From Bacteroidota bacterium (lineage in GTDB: Bacteria > Bacteroidota > Bacteroidia > Chitinophagales > Chitinophagaceae), in the NCBI GenBank assembly GCA_030706685.1, contig JAUZOA010000001.1, forward strand, positions 1-64,000: 64,000 bases of DNA, read 5' to 3'. Both the position numbers and the translations under genes were made by a program. Positions 37,783 to 46,222 of the stretch are shown here, one piece after another (position 1 is the first letter of the stretch; each line of letters begins with the position of its first letter). Under the pieces are notes generated by a model. The model searched no databases and was not told the origin of the DNA. It saw only the letters and a program-made list of their open reading frames with translations.

Positions 37783-38232
37783 ATGAATATTATTATTCGA
37801 AGAGCAGTCGAAGAAGATTGCCCAAGATTACTGGAACTGATCACCGAACTGGCTGTTTACGAAAAAGCACCTCATGATGTAACGGTGACCATGGATCATT
37901 TCGTCCAAAGCGGTTTTGGAAAACATCCTGTCTGGTGGGCCTTTGTGGCTGAAGTAAACGGAAGAGTGGAAGGCTTTGCGCTTTATTATATCCGCTATTC
38001 CACCTGGAAAGGCCAGGCGATGTACCTCGAAGACATTCTTGTAACGGAATCCATGCGCGGCAAACAACTTGGCAAACTATTATTTGACCGCTTGATAGAG
38101 GAAGCGCGCGAAAAAAAATGGAGCCGCATTATCTGGCAGGTACTCGACTGGAACGAGCCTGCTATCCATTTTTATAAAAAATTTAATGCAAGTTTTGATG
38201 ATGAATGGATCAATTGCAGTTTGTATGTCTGA
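37783..38232 (+). CDS. GNAT acetyltransferase (diamine/thialysine type)
   Basis: 149 residues. The N-terminal strand IIIRRAVEEDCPRLLELI, the acetyl-CoA-binding loop after LEDILVTE with MRGKQLGKLLF (R-x-x-x-x-G-K form), and the C-terminal LDWNEPAIHFYKKFNA are typical GNAT motifs. The sequence, including GFALYYIRYSTWKGQAMYLED, strongly resembles the spermidine/spermine and thialysine N-acetyltransferase group. Likely acceptors are small amines; not certain. It follows the PLP enzyme by 62 bases and could be co-transcribed. Confidence 0.85.
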   Translation: MNIIIRRAVEEDCPRLLELITELAVYEKAPHDVTVTMDHFVQSGFGKHPVWWAFVAEVNGRVEGFALYYIRYSTWKGQAMYLEDILVTESMRGKQLGKLLFDRLIEEAREKKWSRIIWQVLDWNEPAIHFYKKFNASFDDEWINCSLYV

Positions 38233-38448
38233 TTTTATTCCACTAAATGAATCGCGGGGGAATGGGTGATTCATCCCGGAGCTTTAGGTTTAGCTTACAC
38301 CATCTTTTAAAATACTACCCTGCCGGGTTCCGCCATTTTTTTCTTTTTGGTCATTTTTTTGGATGACAGAGATCATCCAAACAGAGTTTCCCTCCCTTTA
38401 ACTTTGACTATTTGATATATTATCTCCCTGGTCAATAAAAATAATTGT

Positions 38449-39012
38449 ATGAAACAACTGATCTATGCTTTGATGGGCCTTTGCATTTTCCCTGCCATGG
38501 GTTTTTCCCAGCATCCTTCTGAAATCAGCGGTGAATACCAGCATGGTTTCGGGAAAAGCTATAACACGAATAGCATTGGCCTGAGGTATGAGGGCTATGA
38601 TAATAATAATAGCCGTAATACCAACAATAGTAATAAAGGCAGCTGGAGTTTAGGAGTAAACTATACTTTTTCTTCCTTACGCGCTGCGAATGAAACTGCC
38701 AAAGGTCGTGGCATTGGCGTCTTTGCAGGTTATCGCTATGGCTTAAAATATGGAATAAGCGGAAACCTGTATGGAGGTATCCGAACCGCTTTTACATTCA
38801 GTAAAGATGCACCGGGTAGTCAATACTCCCTTTTCACTCCATCTCTCGAATTCGGGTATCATTATACTTCTCAGGACTTTGGCAAAGGAGGCGCTTTCAC
38901 TTCATTTGTCGCTCTTGGCTATGATATTAAAATGGCAGCCGATGGGAAAGCTAAAGGAGTCCATGAAGGAGCTATCTTCTCCCCGGGAATCTCTGTCGGT
39001 TACAGGTTTTAG
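38449..39012 (+). CDS. Small outer-membrane beta-barrel protein
   Basis: 187 residues. Signal peptide about 1-21 (LIYALMGLCIFPAMGF, cleavage after SQ). The mature part has alternating amphipathic strands with Gly and aromatic residues (SWSLGVNYTFSSLRA, GIGVFAGYRYGLKYGISGN, ISVGYRF) and ends in Phe, as outer-membrane barrels do. A short Asn/Ser-rich loop (DNNNSRNTNNSNKGS) is probably surface-exposed. It may be an eight-stranded OmpW/OmpA-like barrel of unknown role. It is convergent with the response regulator gene 15 bases away. Confidence 0.75.
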   Translation: MKQLIYALMGLCIFPAMGFSQHPSEISGEYQHGFGKSYNTNSIGLRYEGYDNNNSRNTNNSNKGSWSLGVNYTFSSLRAANETAKGRGIGVFAGYRYGLKYGISGNLYGGIRTAFTFSKDAPGSQYSLFTPSLEFGYHYTSQDFGKGGAFTSFVALGYDIKMAADGKAKGVHEGAIFSPGISVGYRF

Positions 39013-39027
39013 TGCCGGGAAATTTAT

Positions 39028-39702
39028 TTAGTGATCAAACCATTTTTTCTGGTAGGCAAGGCTGATGATCTGTGCTTTAGAATTCACATGGAGTTTTTCG
39101 TAAATGTTGGAAATATGTTTCCGCACTGTGAGCGCACTGATATCAAGTATTTCGGCAATTCGTTTGGCATCAAACCCGTTAATTGTATACTGAAGGATTT
39201 GCTTTTCCCTTTCTGAAAGAAGCTGGTCCAGCACCGGGTCCCTGGCAGGCTTTTTCACATTTATCTTCGATTTGCTGAGAAGATCAAAAGTTTTCCGGGC
39301 GATAGCAGGGCTCATAGGAGCGCCGCCGTATTCTATTGCATGCGTAATGGCGTTGCGGAGAGAAATAGCATTTTCATCTTTCAGCAAATAACCGGTTGCC
39401 CCCGCACGGATAGCCTCGAATATCTTATCATCATCGTCAAACACTGTCAGGACAATAAAATGAATTTGGGGGTAATATGATTTAGCCAGCCGGATCGTCT
39501 GGATTCCATCCAATTCAGGCATTTCAAGATCTACGAAAACAACATGCGGCTGCTGGCTGAGCGGAAGTCCTTTCAATTGTTCCAGGCATTCATGACCATT
39601 GACAGCAACAAAAACTATTTCCAGGTCATTAAATGAGCCTATTTTGTTAGCAAAACTCGCCCGGTTCACTGATTTGTCGTCAACAAAGGCCACTCTTGTC
39701 AT
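39028..39702 (-). CDS. NarL/FixJ-type response regulator
   Basis: 224 residues. The receiver domain has the phosphoacceptor D58 (VVFVDLEMPELDG), acidic pocket D8/D9 and a Lys near the end (GYLLKDEN). The C-terminal LuxR helix-turn-helix is about 165-222 (LSEREKQILQYT, AKRIAEILDISALTVRKHIS). The start MTRVAFVDDKS is close to family norms. It lies 56 bases after the large sensor kinase gene on the same strand, so the pair is almost certainly a cognate two-component system. Confidence 0.92.
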   Translation of the reverse strand: MTRVAFVDDKSVNRASFANKIGSFNDLEIVFVAVNGHECLEQLKGLPLSQQPHVVFVDLEMPELDGIQTIRLAKSYYPQIHFIVLTVFDDDDKIFEAIRAGATGYLLKDENAISLRNAITHAIEYGGAPMSPAIARKTFDLLSKSKINVKKPARDPVLDQLLSEREKQILQYTINGFDAKRIAEILDISALTVRKHISNIYEKLHVNSKAQIISLAYQKKWFDH

Positions 39703-39758
39703 ACAGGCAATTTCCGGTAAAAAAATTTTTTATTCAATACTTATTTTATAGTAGCGTG

Positions 39759-42700
39759 TCAAACATCATGGCTGGCAATGATTACTTTTGTTCCCGACGG
39801 ATCATTGTTCTCTATCATAAAAAAAAGATTGGCTTCCTCCGATCTTGACTGCATATTCTGCAGCCCGTTCCCCTTATTTCGTTCACCGGGTATTAAAAAA
39901 CCGCGGCCATTATCTGCGATGCAAACCTGGAGGTACTCATGGCTGCTGATATTAATAGAGATATTATTACCCCCGCTATGTTTTAATGCGTTGTGAACTG
40001 CTTCCTGCATGATACGGAAAATGTTAAGCGCTACCGCAGGCGACAGGGAGTGATTCGTTGTAATATCCTCGTGTACAAACATTTTTTTATCCGGGTAGGC
40101 GGGCTGCATTTTCTGGATATAATTTTTAAACCGGTCACTGATGCCCGTGACGGTGATATTCTCTTTGTTAAGAGCCCAGATCGTATTGCGCAGGTTGCTC
40201 ATTATTTCGGAAGCATTTTCTTTGAGGTTTTCAAAAAAAGAGTTCCCCGTCATAGTCGCAGGGTTAATATGGTCAATATCCGAAGCGATAGCCGATACAT
40301 AGGCGCCGAGGTTATCATGAAGGTCACGGCTGATCCGTTCCCGTTCCAGTTGAATTCGCTGCGTGGTTTGGAGCTCACGGATCTTTTGAAGGTATCTTCC
40401 CCGGTTATATTGGTGAACAAGCAGGATAATAGCCGAAATCAATATGACGACGGCAAGAAAACGGAACCACCAGGTTTGCCACCATGGCGGGTTGATCCGG
40501 ATAAAGAAATTCTTATAAAAGGTACTGCCCGGTGAAAGCATCGGGCTGCACCTGATCTCCAGGGTATAGTTCCCGGGTTGGAGTGTATAATTTATTCCTG
40601 TTGGCTGGTAACTGGTTTGCCATGATTTTTCAAAACCTGACATGCGGTATTGGTACACGTATTCATTACTATTTAAAAGCCCGATGGCAGCCAGGTCGAA
40701 ACGAAAATGATTCTGCTTATAATTTAGCAGGATCGAATCTCCGTTCCAGGTGCCGGATGAAGAATTATATACCTTGTCGTTGATAATGAGATGCGTAATA
40801 TACAGGAAAGGAGTATCGTTAATTACAGAAAGCGAAGAAGGATAAAAAGCGGTGATCCCGTTGACACCTCCGAAATAATATTTTCCGCCGGGAGTTTTGC
40901 AGGCGGAAGCCGTATTGAATTCATTTTCCTGCAAGCCCATTTCTTTTGAGTAATTCTTAACGACTCCCTCCAGTGAAACATGGGAAATTCCAAGATTACT
41001 GCTTGCGAAAACGGCAGCTCCTGAATCGGCCGGCAGGATAGCATAGATACAATCGTTTCTTAAACCGTTTTCCCGCATAATTGTTTTCAAAAGAGTTCCG
41101 GTTTTGGAAAAGACATATATGCCCTTGTCTGTTCCCACCCAGACATTATGGTTGGCATCTTCAGCCATGGACCGGGGGCCATAACCTCCCGGGAGGGAAA
41201 ATGTCTGTAATGACTTGTTTTGTTCAAGATGATAAATATCACCCGTGGAAGTGCCGGCCCACAATGAATTGCCCGAATCATATAAAAAACAATTCACGGT
41301 ATTGCGATAAATTTTTTGATCCGGGAGCAACGGGATAACAGATAGTAAATGGGTTCCCGATATTTCACAGCGGAACACATTGATGGCCGTAGCGACAAGC
41401 AGGGTGTTTTTATTGAGCCGCTGGAGATTATTACTGAAGTTAACGGTCCTTGACTGCATGAGGGCATCCATCCCCGGCGGAATCGCAAAGGGCTTTATTG
41501 TTTGAGATGCCAGGTTGAGCAGGTACCAGCCCCGTCCAAAAGTAACTACCAGGTATTCATCGGTGGTAAGTTTTTCAATGGCCAGGATATTTTTTGTGTC
41601 CGGAAAAACGAGAGGCTTTTTCCACAAAGGGTTAGCCAATGTATCATATACTTGAATGCCGCTGTAAAAACAGCCTGCTATCAGTATATTTTTCTCTTTG
41701 TCGTAGCAGATGGACCGGACAAAATTGTTTTTTTCACCGGGATAGATAAAATGAGTGAAAGGCGCTTCGCGGTCTTCAATTCTCTTGATATCATCATTGG
41801 TCAGTATCCATATTCGTCTAAACCTGTCCCGGTAAACATGCTGGATAAAACCCGTTGCCGCTACTGGGTCCCTGTCCAGGTCAGTCAGCTCAGTCCTGTA
41901 TGTGCCGGCGGTATCAAATTCAAATAAATGATTATTGATGCTTAGCAGAAGCAGGTTATAACCACTTGCGCGGAGACTGCCTGCTGCAAAATTCTCATTA
42001 ACTATTTTGCCGATATCAATTTCTTTAACCCGTTTGTCGCCGATATTGATACAGAAAAGTTTCCCGATACTCAGAACAAACAATTTATCGCGGTTGCAGG
42101 CCAGGCCTAAGATATTGCTGTCCGCCAGACCGATTTCTCCTGATTCATTTCTTTCCGTATTAATCACCAAGATATTTGCTCTTGTCTTATAACCGGAAGC
42201 ATAACAGTTATCATTCTCATTTTTGCTGATAAAGACATACTGGTCATTACTGGCTATCTTATACGTGTAAAGAAATTCCTGTGACTGGATGATGGCGTCA
42301 AGCACCGAAGGTTCAAAAAAAGAAAATTGTTTCAGCAGCTTTCCTTTGCGGCTATATATGACAATCCCTTTTTTTTCCTGTATGCACCAGATACCAGCCG
42401 GCGTTTCTTTCAATGGAATAATACTAAAAGAATATTCTCCGGCGGAAGGCAAAGCAATAGCTACACTGAACAAATTAGTCGCCGGATCATATTGCAAAAC
42501 ATATTGCCTGAAACTGATCCAGATGGTTCCATCTTTCAATTCAAAAAAATAAACGGGAGAGCTGACAGCGAAAGTATCTTTTCCGACAACCGGCAGGATC
42601 GTTTGCAATGAATACCCATCGTAGCGTTGCATGCCCGTCTTGGTAGAAATCCAGGTAAATCCCAGTTTATCTGTAATGATATGCGTTGTGCCATTATTAA

Positions 42701-42833
42701 GAAGCCCGTTTTCAAAATTGATTGTCCTGACAGGGCACCTTCGTTTCGGCGAATTGTTTTCGTTTTGGCCGAATAAGGAATTGACCCCGCAGAGAAAAAT
42801 AATTGCAAATACTATTGCAATGGTTCGGTTCAT
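39759..42833 (-). CDS. Propeller-type sensor histidine kinase
   Basis: 1024 residues. Signal peptide about 1-23 (AIVFAIIFLCGVNSLFGQ), then a large periplasmic region built of two-component regulator propeller repeats (LGFTWISTKTGMQRYDG, SLWAGTSTGDIYHL, NVWVGTDKGIYVFSKTG). A Y_Y_Y domain follows (about 700-780; YQYRMSGFEKSWQ). One membrane span lies about 786-806. The HisKA_3 dimerisation box carries H839 (RISRDLHDNLGAYV), and the ATPase has an N-box (MQEAVHNALKHS) and ADNGRGF. Unlike many hybrid propeller sensors in this phylum it lacks its own receiver and output domains. The downstream NarL-type regulator supplies these. The ligand is unknown. Confidence 0.93.
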   Translation of the reverse strand: MNRTIAIVFAIIFLCGVNSLFGQNENNSPKRRCPVRTINFENGLLNNGTTHIITDKLGFTWISTKTGMQRYDGYSLQTILPVVGKDTFAVSSPVYFFELKDGTIWISFRQYVLQYDPATNLFSVAIALPSAGEYSFSIIPLKETPAGIWCIQEKKGIVIYSRKGKLLKQFSFFEPSVLDAIIQSQEFLYTYKIASNDQYVFISKNENDNCYASGYKTRANILVINTERNESGEIGLADSNILGLACNRDKLFVLSIGKLFCINIGDKRVKEIDIGKIVNENFAAGSLRASGYNLLLLSINNHLFEFDTAGTYRTELTDLDRDPVAATGFIQHVYRDRFRRIWILTNDDIKRIEDREAPFTHFIYPGEKNNFVRSICYDKEKNILIAGCFYSGIQVYDTLANPLWKKPLVFPDTKNILAIEKLTTDEYLVVTFGRGWYLLNLASQTIKPFAIPPGMDALMQSRTVNFSNNLQRLNKNTLLVATAINVFRCEISGTHLLSVIPLLPDQKIYRNTVNCFLYDSGNSLWAGTSTGDIYHLEQNKSLQTFSLPGGYGPRSMAEDANHNVWVGTDKGIYVFSKTGTLLKTIMRENGLRNDCIYAILPADSGAAVFASSNLGISHVSLEGVVKNYSKEMGLQENEFNTASACKTPGGKYYFGGVNGITAFYPSSLSVINDTPFLYITHLIINDKVYNSSSGTWNGDSILLNYKQNHFRFDLAAIGLLNSNEYVYQYRMSGFEKSWQTSYQPTGINYTLQPGNYTLEIRCSPMLSPGSTFYKNFFIRINPPWWQTWWFRFLAVVILISAIILLVHQYNRGRYLQKIRELQTTQRIQLERERISRDLHDNLGAYVSAIASDIDHINPATMTGNSFFENLKENASEIMSNLRNTIWALNKENITVTGISDRFKNYIQKMQPAYPDKKMFVHEDITTNHSLSPAVALNIFRIMQEAVHNALKHSGGNNISINISSHEYLQVCIADNGRGFLIPGERNKGNGLQNMQSRSEEANLFFMIENNDPSGTKVIIASHDV

Positions 42834-42840
42834 ATTATAA

Positions 42841-43197
42841 CAAAACTATGGTGGTGCTATACCTGAAACTACTGTAAATTATGTTTTGCCGCAAATCAGG
42901 GCCTATGAAATCTTTTCTCTGCGGAACTGATGACCCGCTGTTATAAATTACGTATTGCGCTGCTCACACGGATCATCCGCTTTTGATCTGCTGAATGCTT
43001 CCCCTGGTTGAAACATTGCTGCCGGATGGCGGAGGATAGAGTTTTGACATCCATCGCAATTAAATTAAATAGTATAATACTTATGAGACAATCTGTTCAC
43101 ACCATGAAGGCACTTAGCCTGCCGGCTGCTTATCCGAAGATTCCAAGCCCGGCACCCATCCCCCGGTATCACAAAACGACATCGCTGCAGTAAATAC
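42841..43197. other. Intergenic stretch without recognised genes
   Basis: About 360 bases between the sensor kinase start and the hydrolase remnant. Frames here are short and have poor coding character. No exact promoter, RNA or repeat was recognised. Confidence 0.45.
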
Positions 43198-43310
43198 AAG
43201 TGTGCAAGGCTTATGACAACTTATGATATCCCCGGCACTTCACTGGCTGTTACAAAAAATAGGAAATTAGTGTATATCAAAGTTTTTGGTAATGCAGATA
43301 ACAGTGCCAT
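43198..43310 (+). pseudogene. Remnant of a beta-lactamase-like serine hydrolase
   Basis: The decoded segment YDIPGTSLAVTKNRKLVYIK followed by FGNADN closely matches the N-terminal consensus of class C beta-lactamase-related serine hydrolases (IPG-SLAV-K-GKLVY-KG-G-AD). It has no signal peptide upstream and no SxxK active site downstream, because the frame runs into the 3' end of fabD. This is a decayed fragment; the ATG at 43213 is internal to the motif. Confidence 0.45.
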
Positions 43311-43333
43311 TGTCTGGAATATCCCGGACGGGA

Positions 43334-44239
43334 TCAGCTTACCCCAGCGACATTCATCGTTTTGTCAATTTTCAAAACGAGGCCCTGTAAAACTTTACCG
43401 GGACCTACTTCTGTAAATGTTGAAGCCCCGTCTGCGATCATTGATTGTACGCTTTGCGTCCAGCGGACTGCGCCTGTCAGTTGTTCTATAAGATTTTGCT
43501 TGATGCCTGTTTTATCCATTACGGCTTTAGCCGCTATATTCTGGTAGATTGCACAGGATGGGGTATGAAAATCAGTGGATTCAATAGCGGCCTGCAACTC
43601 TTCTTTGGCCGGTTCCATAAGGGGTGAATGAAATGCGCCTCCTACCGGTAATCCCAATGCCCTTTTGGCGCCTGCCGCTTTCATTCTTTCGCAGGCGATC
43701 TCTACTCCTTTGACAGAGCCGCTTATTACCAACTGACCGGGACAGTTATAATTGGCCGGGACCACTATCTCTCCTGTTTCGTCCTGCACTTCTTTGCAGA
43801 TTGCTTCCACTTTTTCATCAGGCAATCCTAATACGGCAGCCATAGTGGATGGATTCAATTCGCAGGCCTTTTGCATGGCTCTTGCCCGCACTGCAACGAG
43901 ACTAAGGCCCGCTTCAAAACTCAGCGTGCCATTGGCTACTAATGCTGAAAACTCTCCGAGTGAATGACCCGCCACCATATCCGGTCTTGCTCCTGAGCTT
44001 GCCGAAGGATCGATGCTACGGAAGGCAATAACAGAATGAAGGAAAACTGCCGGTTGAGTGACATTTGTTTGCTTTAGATCTTCCTCACTTCCTTCAAACA
44101 TAATATCTGAAATCCGGAAGCCCAAAATATCATTAGCCTGCTCAAATAATTTTTTGGCAAAAGCGCTATTCGTATAATGTTCCTTTCCCATTCCCGGGAA
44201 CTGAGATCCCTGCCCGGGAAATATGTATGCATGTTTCAT
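43334..44239 (-). CDS. fabD: Malonyl-CoA:ACP transacylase
   Basis: 301 residues. Moves malonyl from CoA to ACP for fatty acid elongation. Starts MKHAYIFPGQGSQFPGMGK; the nucleophile is S93 (VAGHSLGEFSALV), R118 lies in AVRARAMQ, and the base is H204 (GGAFHSPLM). The end FTEVGPGKVLQGL is standard. Residues 75-85 (SIDPSASSGAR) are unusual for the position just before the nucleophile elbow. Their DNA carries a CCTGAGCTTG-CGAAGGATC word seen as a dispersed repeat in many genomes, suggesting a small in-frame insertion. folE lies 140 bases upstream on the same strand. Confidence 0.95.
   Translation of the reverse strand: MKHAYIFPGQGSQFPGMGKEHYTNSAFAKKLFEQANDILGFRISDIMFEGSEEDLKQTNVTQPAVFLHSVIAFRSIDPSASSGARPDMVAGHSLGEFSALVANGTLSFEAGLSLVAVRARAMQKACELNPSTMAAVLGLPDEKVEAICKEVQDETGEIVVPANYNCPGQLVISGSVKGVEIACERMKAAGAKRALGLPVGGAFHSPLMEPAKEELQAAIESTDFHTPSCAIYQNIAAKAVMDKTGIKQNLIEQLTGAVRWTQSVQSMIADGASTFTEVGPGKVLQGLVLKIDKTMNVAGVS
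43985..44017. repeat. Short repeat-like word inside fabD
   Basis: These 33 bases encode residues 75-85 of FabD. They contain TCCTGAGCTTGCCGAAGGAT, one base away from a word (CCTGAGCTTGTCGAAGGAT) that I know as a common dispersed intergenic repeat. It has no counterpart in ordinary FabD proteins. Confidence 0.45.
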
Positions 44240-44307
44240 GATCCTTTCGTTAGCAAAAACAAAAGTGCCACAAAGACTTTAAGAAAAAAAATCTTTGTGG
44301 GCAGGAC

Positions 44308-44363
44308 CGTCAACTCTTGCAAAAACCTTTTCCCAAATCTTTCAATGTTTGGTAGAGTTGACG
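44308..44363. repeat. Inverted repeat between folE and fabD
   Basis: CGTCAACTCT at 44308-44317 is perfectly complementary to AGAGTTGACG at 44354-44363, with partial pairing just outside (GGACC / GACCC). The 36-base loop and lack of a T-run on the minus strand make a terminator uncertain. Confidence 0.5.
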
Positions 44364-44378
44364 ACCCTTTGGCAGCTT

Positions 44379-44978
44379 TTAGCGGCTCAGGTTTGCTGAA
44401 ATAAGCTTCAGGAATTCGCTCCGGGTCGAGTTTTTATGAAATTCCCCGTCAAACGCGGAAGTAGTGGTAACTGAATTTTGTTTTTGAACACCCCGCATCA
44501 TCATGCATAAATGCTGCGCCTCAATAACCACGGCTATCCCAAGAGGGTTCAGCGTTTCTTTGATGGCATTCATGATCTGAACGGTGAGCCGTTCCTGTAC
44601 CTGCAGTCTTCTTGCATATACATCCACTACCCGGGCTACCTTGCTCAGGCCGGTTATCCAGCCGTTGGGGATATAAGCAATATGAGCTTTCCCAAAAAAA
44701 GGAAGCATATGATGCTCGCACATACTGTAGAGCTCAATATCCTTTACCAGGATCATTTCACTGACCGGCTCATGAAACTTTGCTGAATTCAAAATAGTAT
44801 GCGCATCCTGCTGGTATCCCTGCGTCATATATTGCATAGCTCTTGCCAGACGTTCCGGGGTCTTTAGTAATCCCTCACGATCCGGATCTTCACCGATCAA
44901 ACCTAATGTTTCCCGGTAACTTTTAATTAAACCTTCAGTGGTCTTGTCGTCAAATTGTTCTGTCTTCTTATAAGCCAT
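44379..44978 (-). CDS. folE: GTP cyclohydrolase I
   Basis: 199 residues. Converts GTP to 7,8-dihydroneopterin triphosphate, the entry to folate, queuosine and tetrahydrobiopterin. The zinc ligands are C87 and H90 ([14 protein letters not shown]) and C158 ([12 protein letters not shown]), with the same spacing as in E. coli Fol[29 protein letters not shown] and the ending TRSEFLKLI complete the signature. Two PTPS-family genes follow upstream on the same strand, so the neopterin product is probably passed on to them. Confidence 0.97.
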   Translation of the reverse strand: MAYKKTEQFDDKTTEGLIKSYRETLGLIGEDPDREGLLKTPERLARAMQYMTQGYQQDAHTILNSAKFHEPVSEMILVKDIELYSMCEHHMLPFFGKAHIAYIPNGWITGLSKVARVVDVYARRLQVQERLTVQIMNAIKETLNPLGIAVVIEAQHLCMMMRGVQKQNSVTTTSAFDGEFHKNSTRSEFLKLISANLSR

Positions 44979-45004
44979 AGTATTGATTATCTTTTTTTAT
45001 AGAA

Positions 45005-45065
45005 CAAGAGTCTGTAAGTCCGAAAGAATCACCAGGAATATCGAAAAGCCTTCCGGACTTCCCGG
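45005..45065. repeat. AAGTCCGAAAG dyad
   Basis: AAGTCCGAAAG on the left (45017-45027) opposes CCTTCCGGACTT on the right (45047-45058), giving a hairpin of about 9 pairs with mismatches, in the 96-base gap between folE and the first PTPS gene. It belongs to the same word-dyad style as other gaps in this window. Confidence 0.45.
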
Positions 45066-45074
45066 CTTCTATTG

Positions 45075-45491
45075 TCACTCCACAGGATATTCCACAAAAT
45101 TCCTCGGTGTTTCGTAAAGCCGTACCTGCAGATCCATTTTTTTATCAATATGCGGCCGCAATAATTTGTATATAACGACCGCGATATTTTCAGCCGTAGG
45201 ATTCAGGTCTTTAAATTCTTGGGTATCCAGGTTCAGGTTCTTATGATCAAACCGTGAATGAATCTCTCTTTTTACAAGATCACTCAATATTTTCAGGTCC
45301 ATCACATAGCCTGTTTTCTTATCCGGCTTACCGGTAACTTTTATTTCCAGTTCATAATTATGCCCATGGTAATGAGGCAAAGCGCATTTGCCAAATATCT
45401 TTTCATTGGCAGCATCATCCCAGTCCGGGTTGAATAACCGGTGAGCTGCATTGAAATGCTCCCTTCTGAAAACTGCTACTTTTTTGCTCAT
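45075..45491 (-). CDS. 6-pyruvoyl-tetrahydropterin synthase family protein, paralogue 1
   Basis: 138 residues from the ATG at 45491 (MSKKVAVFRREHFNAAHRLF). An upstream ATG at 45542 would add 17 residues read from repeat DNA and is rejected. Zinc ligands fit H17, H42 and H44 (YHGHNYELEI) and the catalytic Cys is C36 (FGKCALP). The context FGKC----HGHNYE and the DHKNLNLD and TAENIAV motifs are closer to animal-type PTPS than to short QueD proteins. The enzyme could make 6-pyruvoyl-tetrahydropterin or 6-carboxy-tetrahydropterin. folE is downstream, and a paralogue lies 85 bases upstream. Confidence 0.85.
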   Translation of the reverse strand: MSKKVAVFRREHFNAAHRLFNPDWDDAANEKIFGKCALPHYHGHNYELEIKVTGKPDKKTGYVMDLKILSDLVKREIHSRFDHKNLNLDTQEFKDLNPTAENIAVVIYKLLRPHIDKKMDLQVRLYETPRNFVEYPVE

Positions 45492-45494
45492 AAT

Positions 45495-45576
45495 AAAAGT
45501 TCCAATAGTTGAACGGGTTCCAGAAGTTTCAGAGGTTGCCATTTACACCCTGGAACTTTTTGAACTTACGAACCTC
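45495..45576. repeat. GTTCCAGAAG-type dyad between PTPS paralogues
   Basis: Words AGTTCCAATAGTTGAAC and GGTTCCAGAAGTTTCAGAGGTT oppose CTGGAACTTTTTGAAC and GAACCTCTTAAAC. They closely resemble the 13005-13155 element (GTTCCAGAGGTT, CAAAAAGTTC), so these are probably two copies of a family. Confidence 0.6.
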
Positions 45577-45996
45577 TTAAACATTCTCTTCCCCAAAATA
45601 CTCCACGTATATCCTTGGCGTTTCATACAATTTAATACTATGCAACCGGATATTTGCGGGTAAATGTTGTTTCAATTCATTCCAGATGCCGATGGCAAGA
45701 TTTTCTGTACTGCACATCTTTCCTTTCATAAAGTCAACGTCCATGTTCAGGTTAAGATGATCTACTTTCTCTATCACATGTTCACGGATGAGCCCGCTCA
45801 GTTGTTTTACATCAAATATGAATCCTGTGTCAGGGTCCGGCTGACCTTTGATTGTAACATAGAGTTCATAGTTGTGCCCGTGCCAGTTCTCATTGGCGCA
45901 TTTGCCAAATACCTGCTCATTTTTTTCGGCACTCCAGCCGGGGTTATACAATTTATGAGCGGCATTAAAATGTTCAAGTCTTGTCAGGTACACCAT
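45577..45996 (-). CDS. 6-pyruvoyl-tetrahydropterin synthase family protein, paralogue 2
   Basis: 139 residues. Zinc ligands H14, H39 and H41 (HFNAAHKLY, NWHGHNYELYV), catalytic Cys at C33 (VFGKCANEN), and VDHLNLNMDV and STENLAIGIWNEL as in animal PTPS. It is about half identical by eye to the neighbouring paralogue, and the two may have divided the PTPS and carboxy-PTPS (queuosine) reactions or act as a pair. A -7-like TAACTTTG lies about 30 bases before the ATG on the minus strand. folE is at the end of the same group, so a pterin operon with folE and both paralogues is likely. Confidence 0.87.
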   Translation of the reverse strand: MVYLTRLEHFNAAHKLYNPGWSAEKNEQVFGKCANENWHGHNYELYVTIKGQPDPDTGFIFDVKQLSGLIREHVIEKVDHLNLNMDVDFMKGKMCSTENLAIGIWNELKQHLPANIRLHSIKLYETPRIYVEYFGEENV

Positions 45997-46033
45997 AATC
46001 TTCGAATGTGGCGCAAAGTTAAGGCAAAGTAGT

Positions 46034-46131
46034 ATGTACGAAGTCAGATGTACGATGTACGCGAGTCTTTAAAAAATGACAAGTCTTTCTGCATCCGGAA
46101 GGGCGTACATCGTACATCTGACTTCGTACAT
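46034..46131. repeat. GTACGATGTACG dyad element, copy 2
   Basis: A perfect 29-bp inverted repeat joins 46034-46062 and 46103-46131, built of 7-nt words (GTACGAA, GTCAGAT, GTACGAT, GTAC). The 40-base loop, read on the minus strand (GCAGAAAGAC-TGTCATTTT), resembles the loop of the copy at 35268-35346. It lies between the divergent PTPS and mqnB genes. Confidence 0.85.
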
Positions 46132-46222
46132 CACCTATTACCTGTTTTTTTCTTATTCATGGATTGATTTATTGGATTGACCCGGAATTGCGACATTTGC
46201 GCCGACAACCCCCCGGAATATT

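Noticed and set aside
45492-45542. Upstream start for PTPS paralogue 1
   Set aside because: The extra 17 residues are read from a repeat dyad and precede the normal N-terminal strand of the family.
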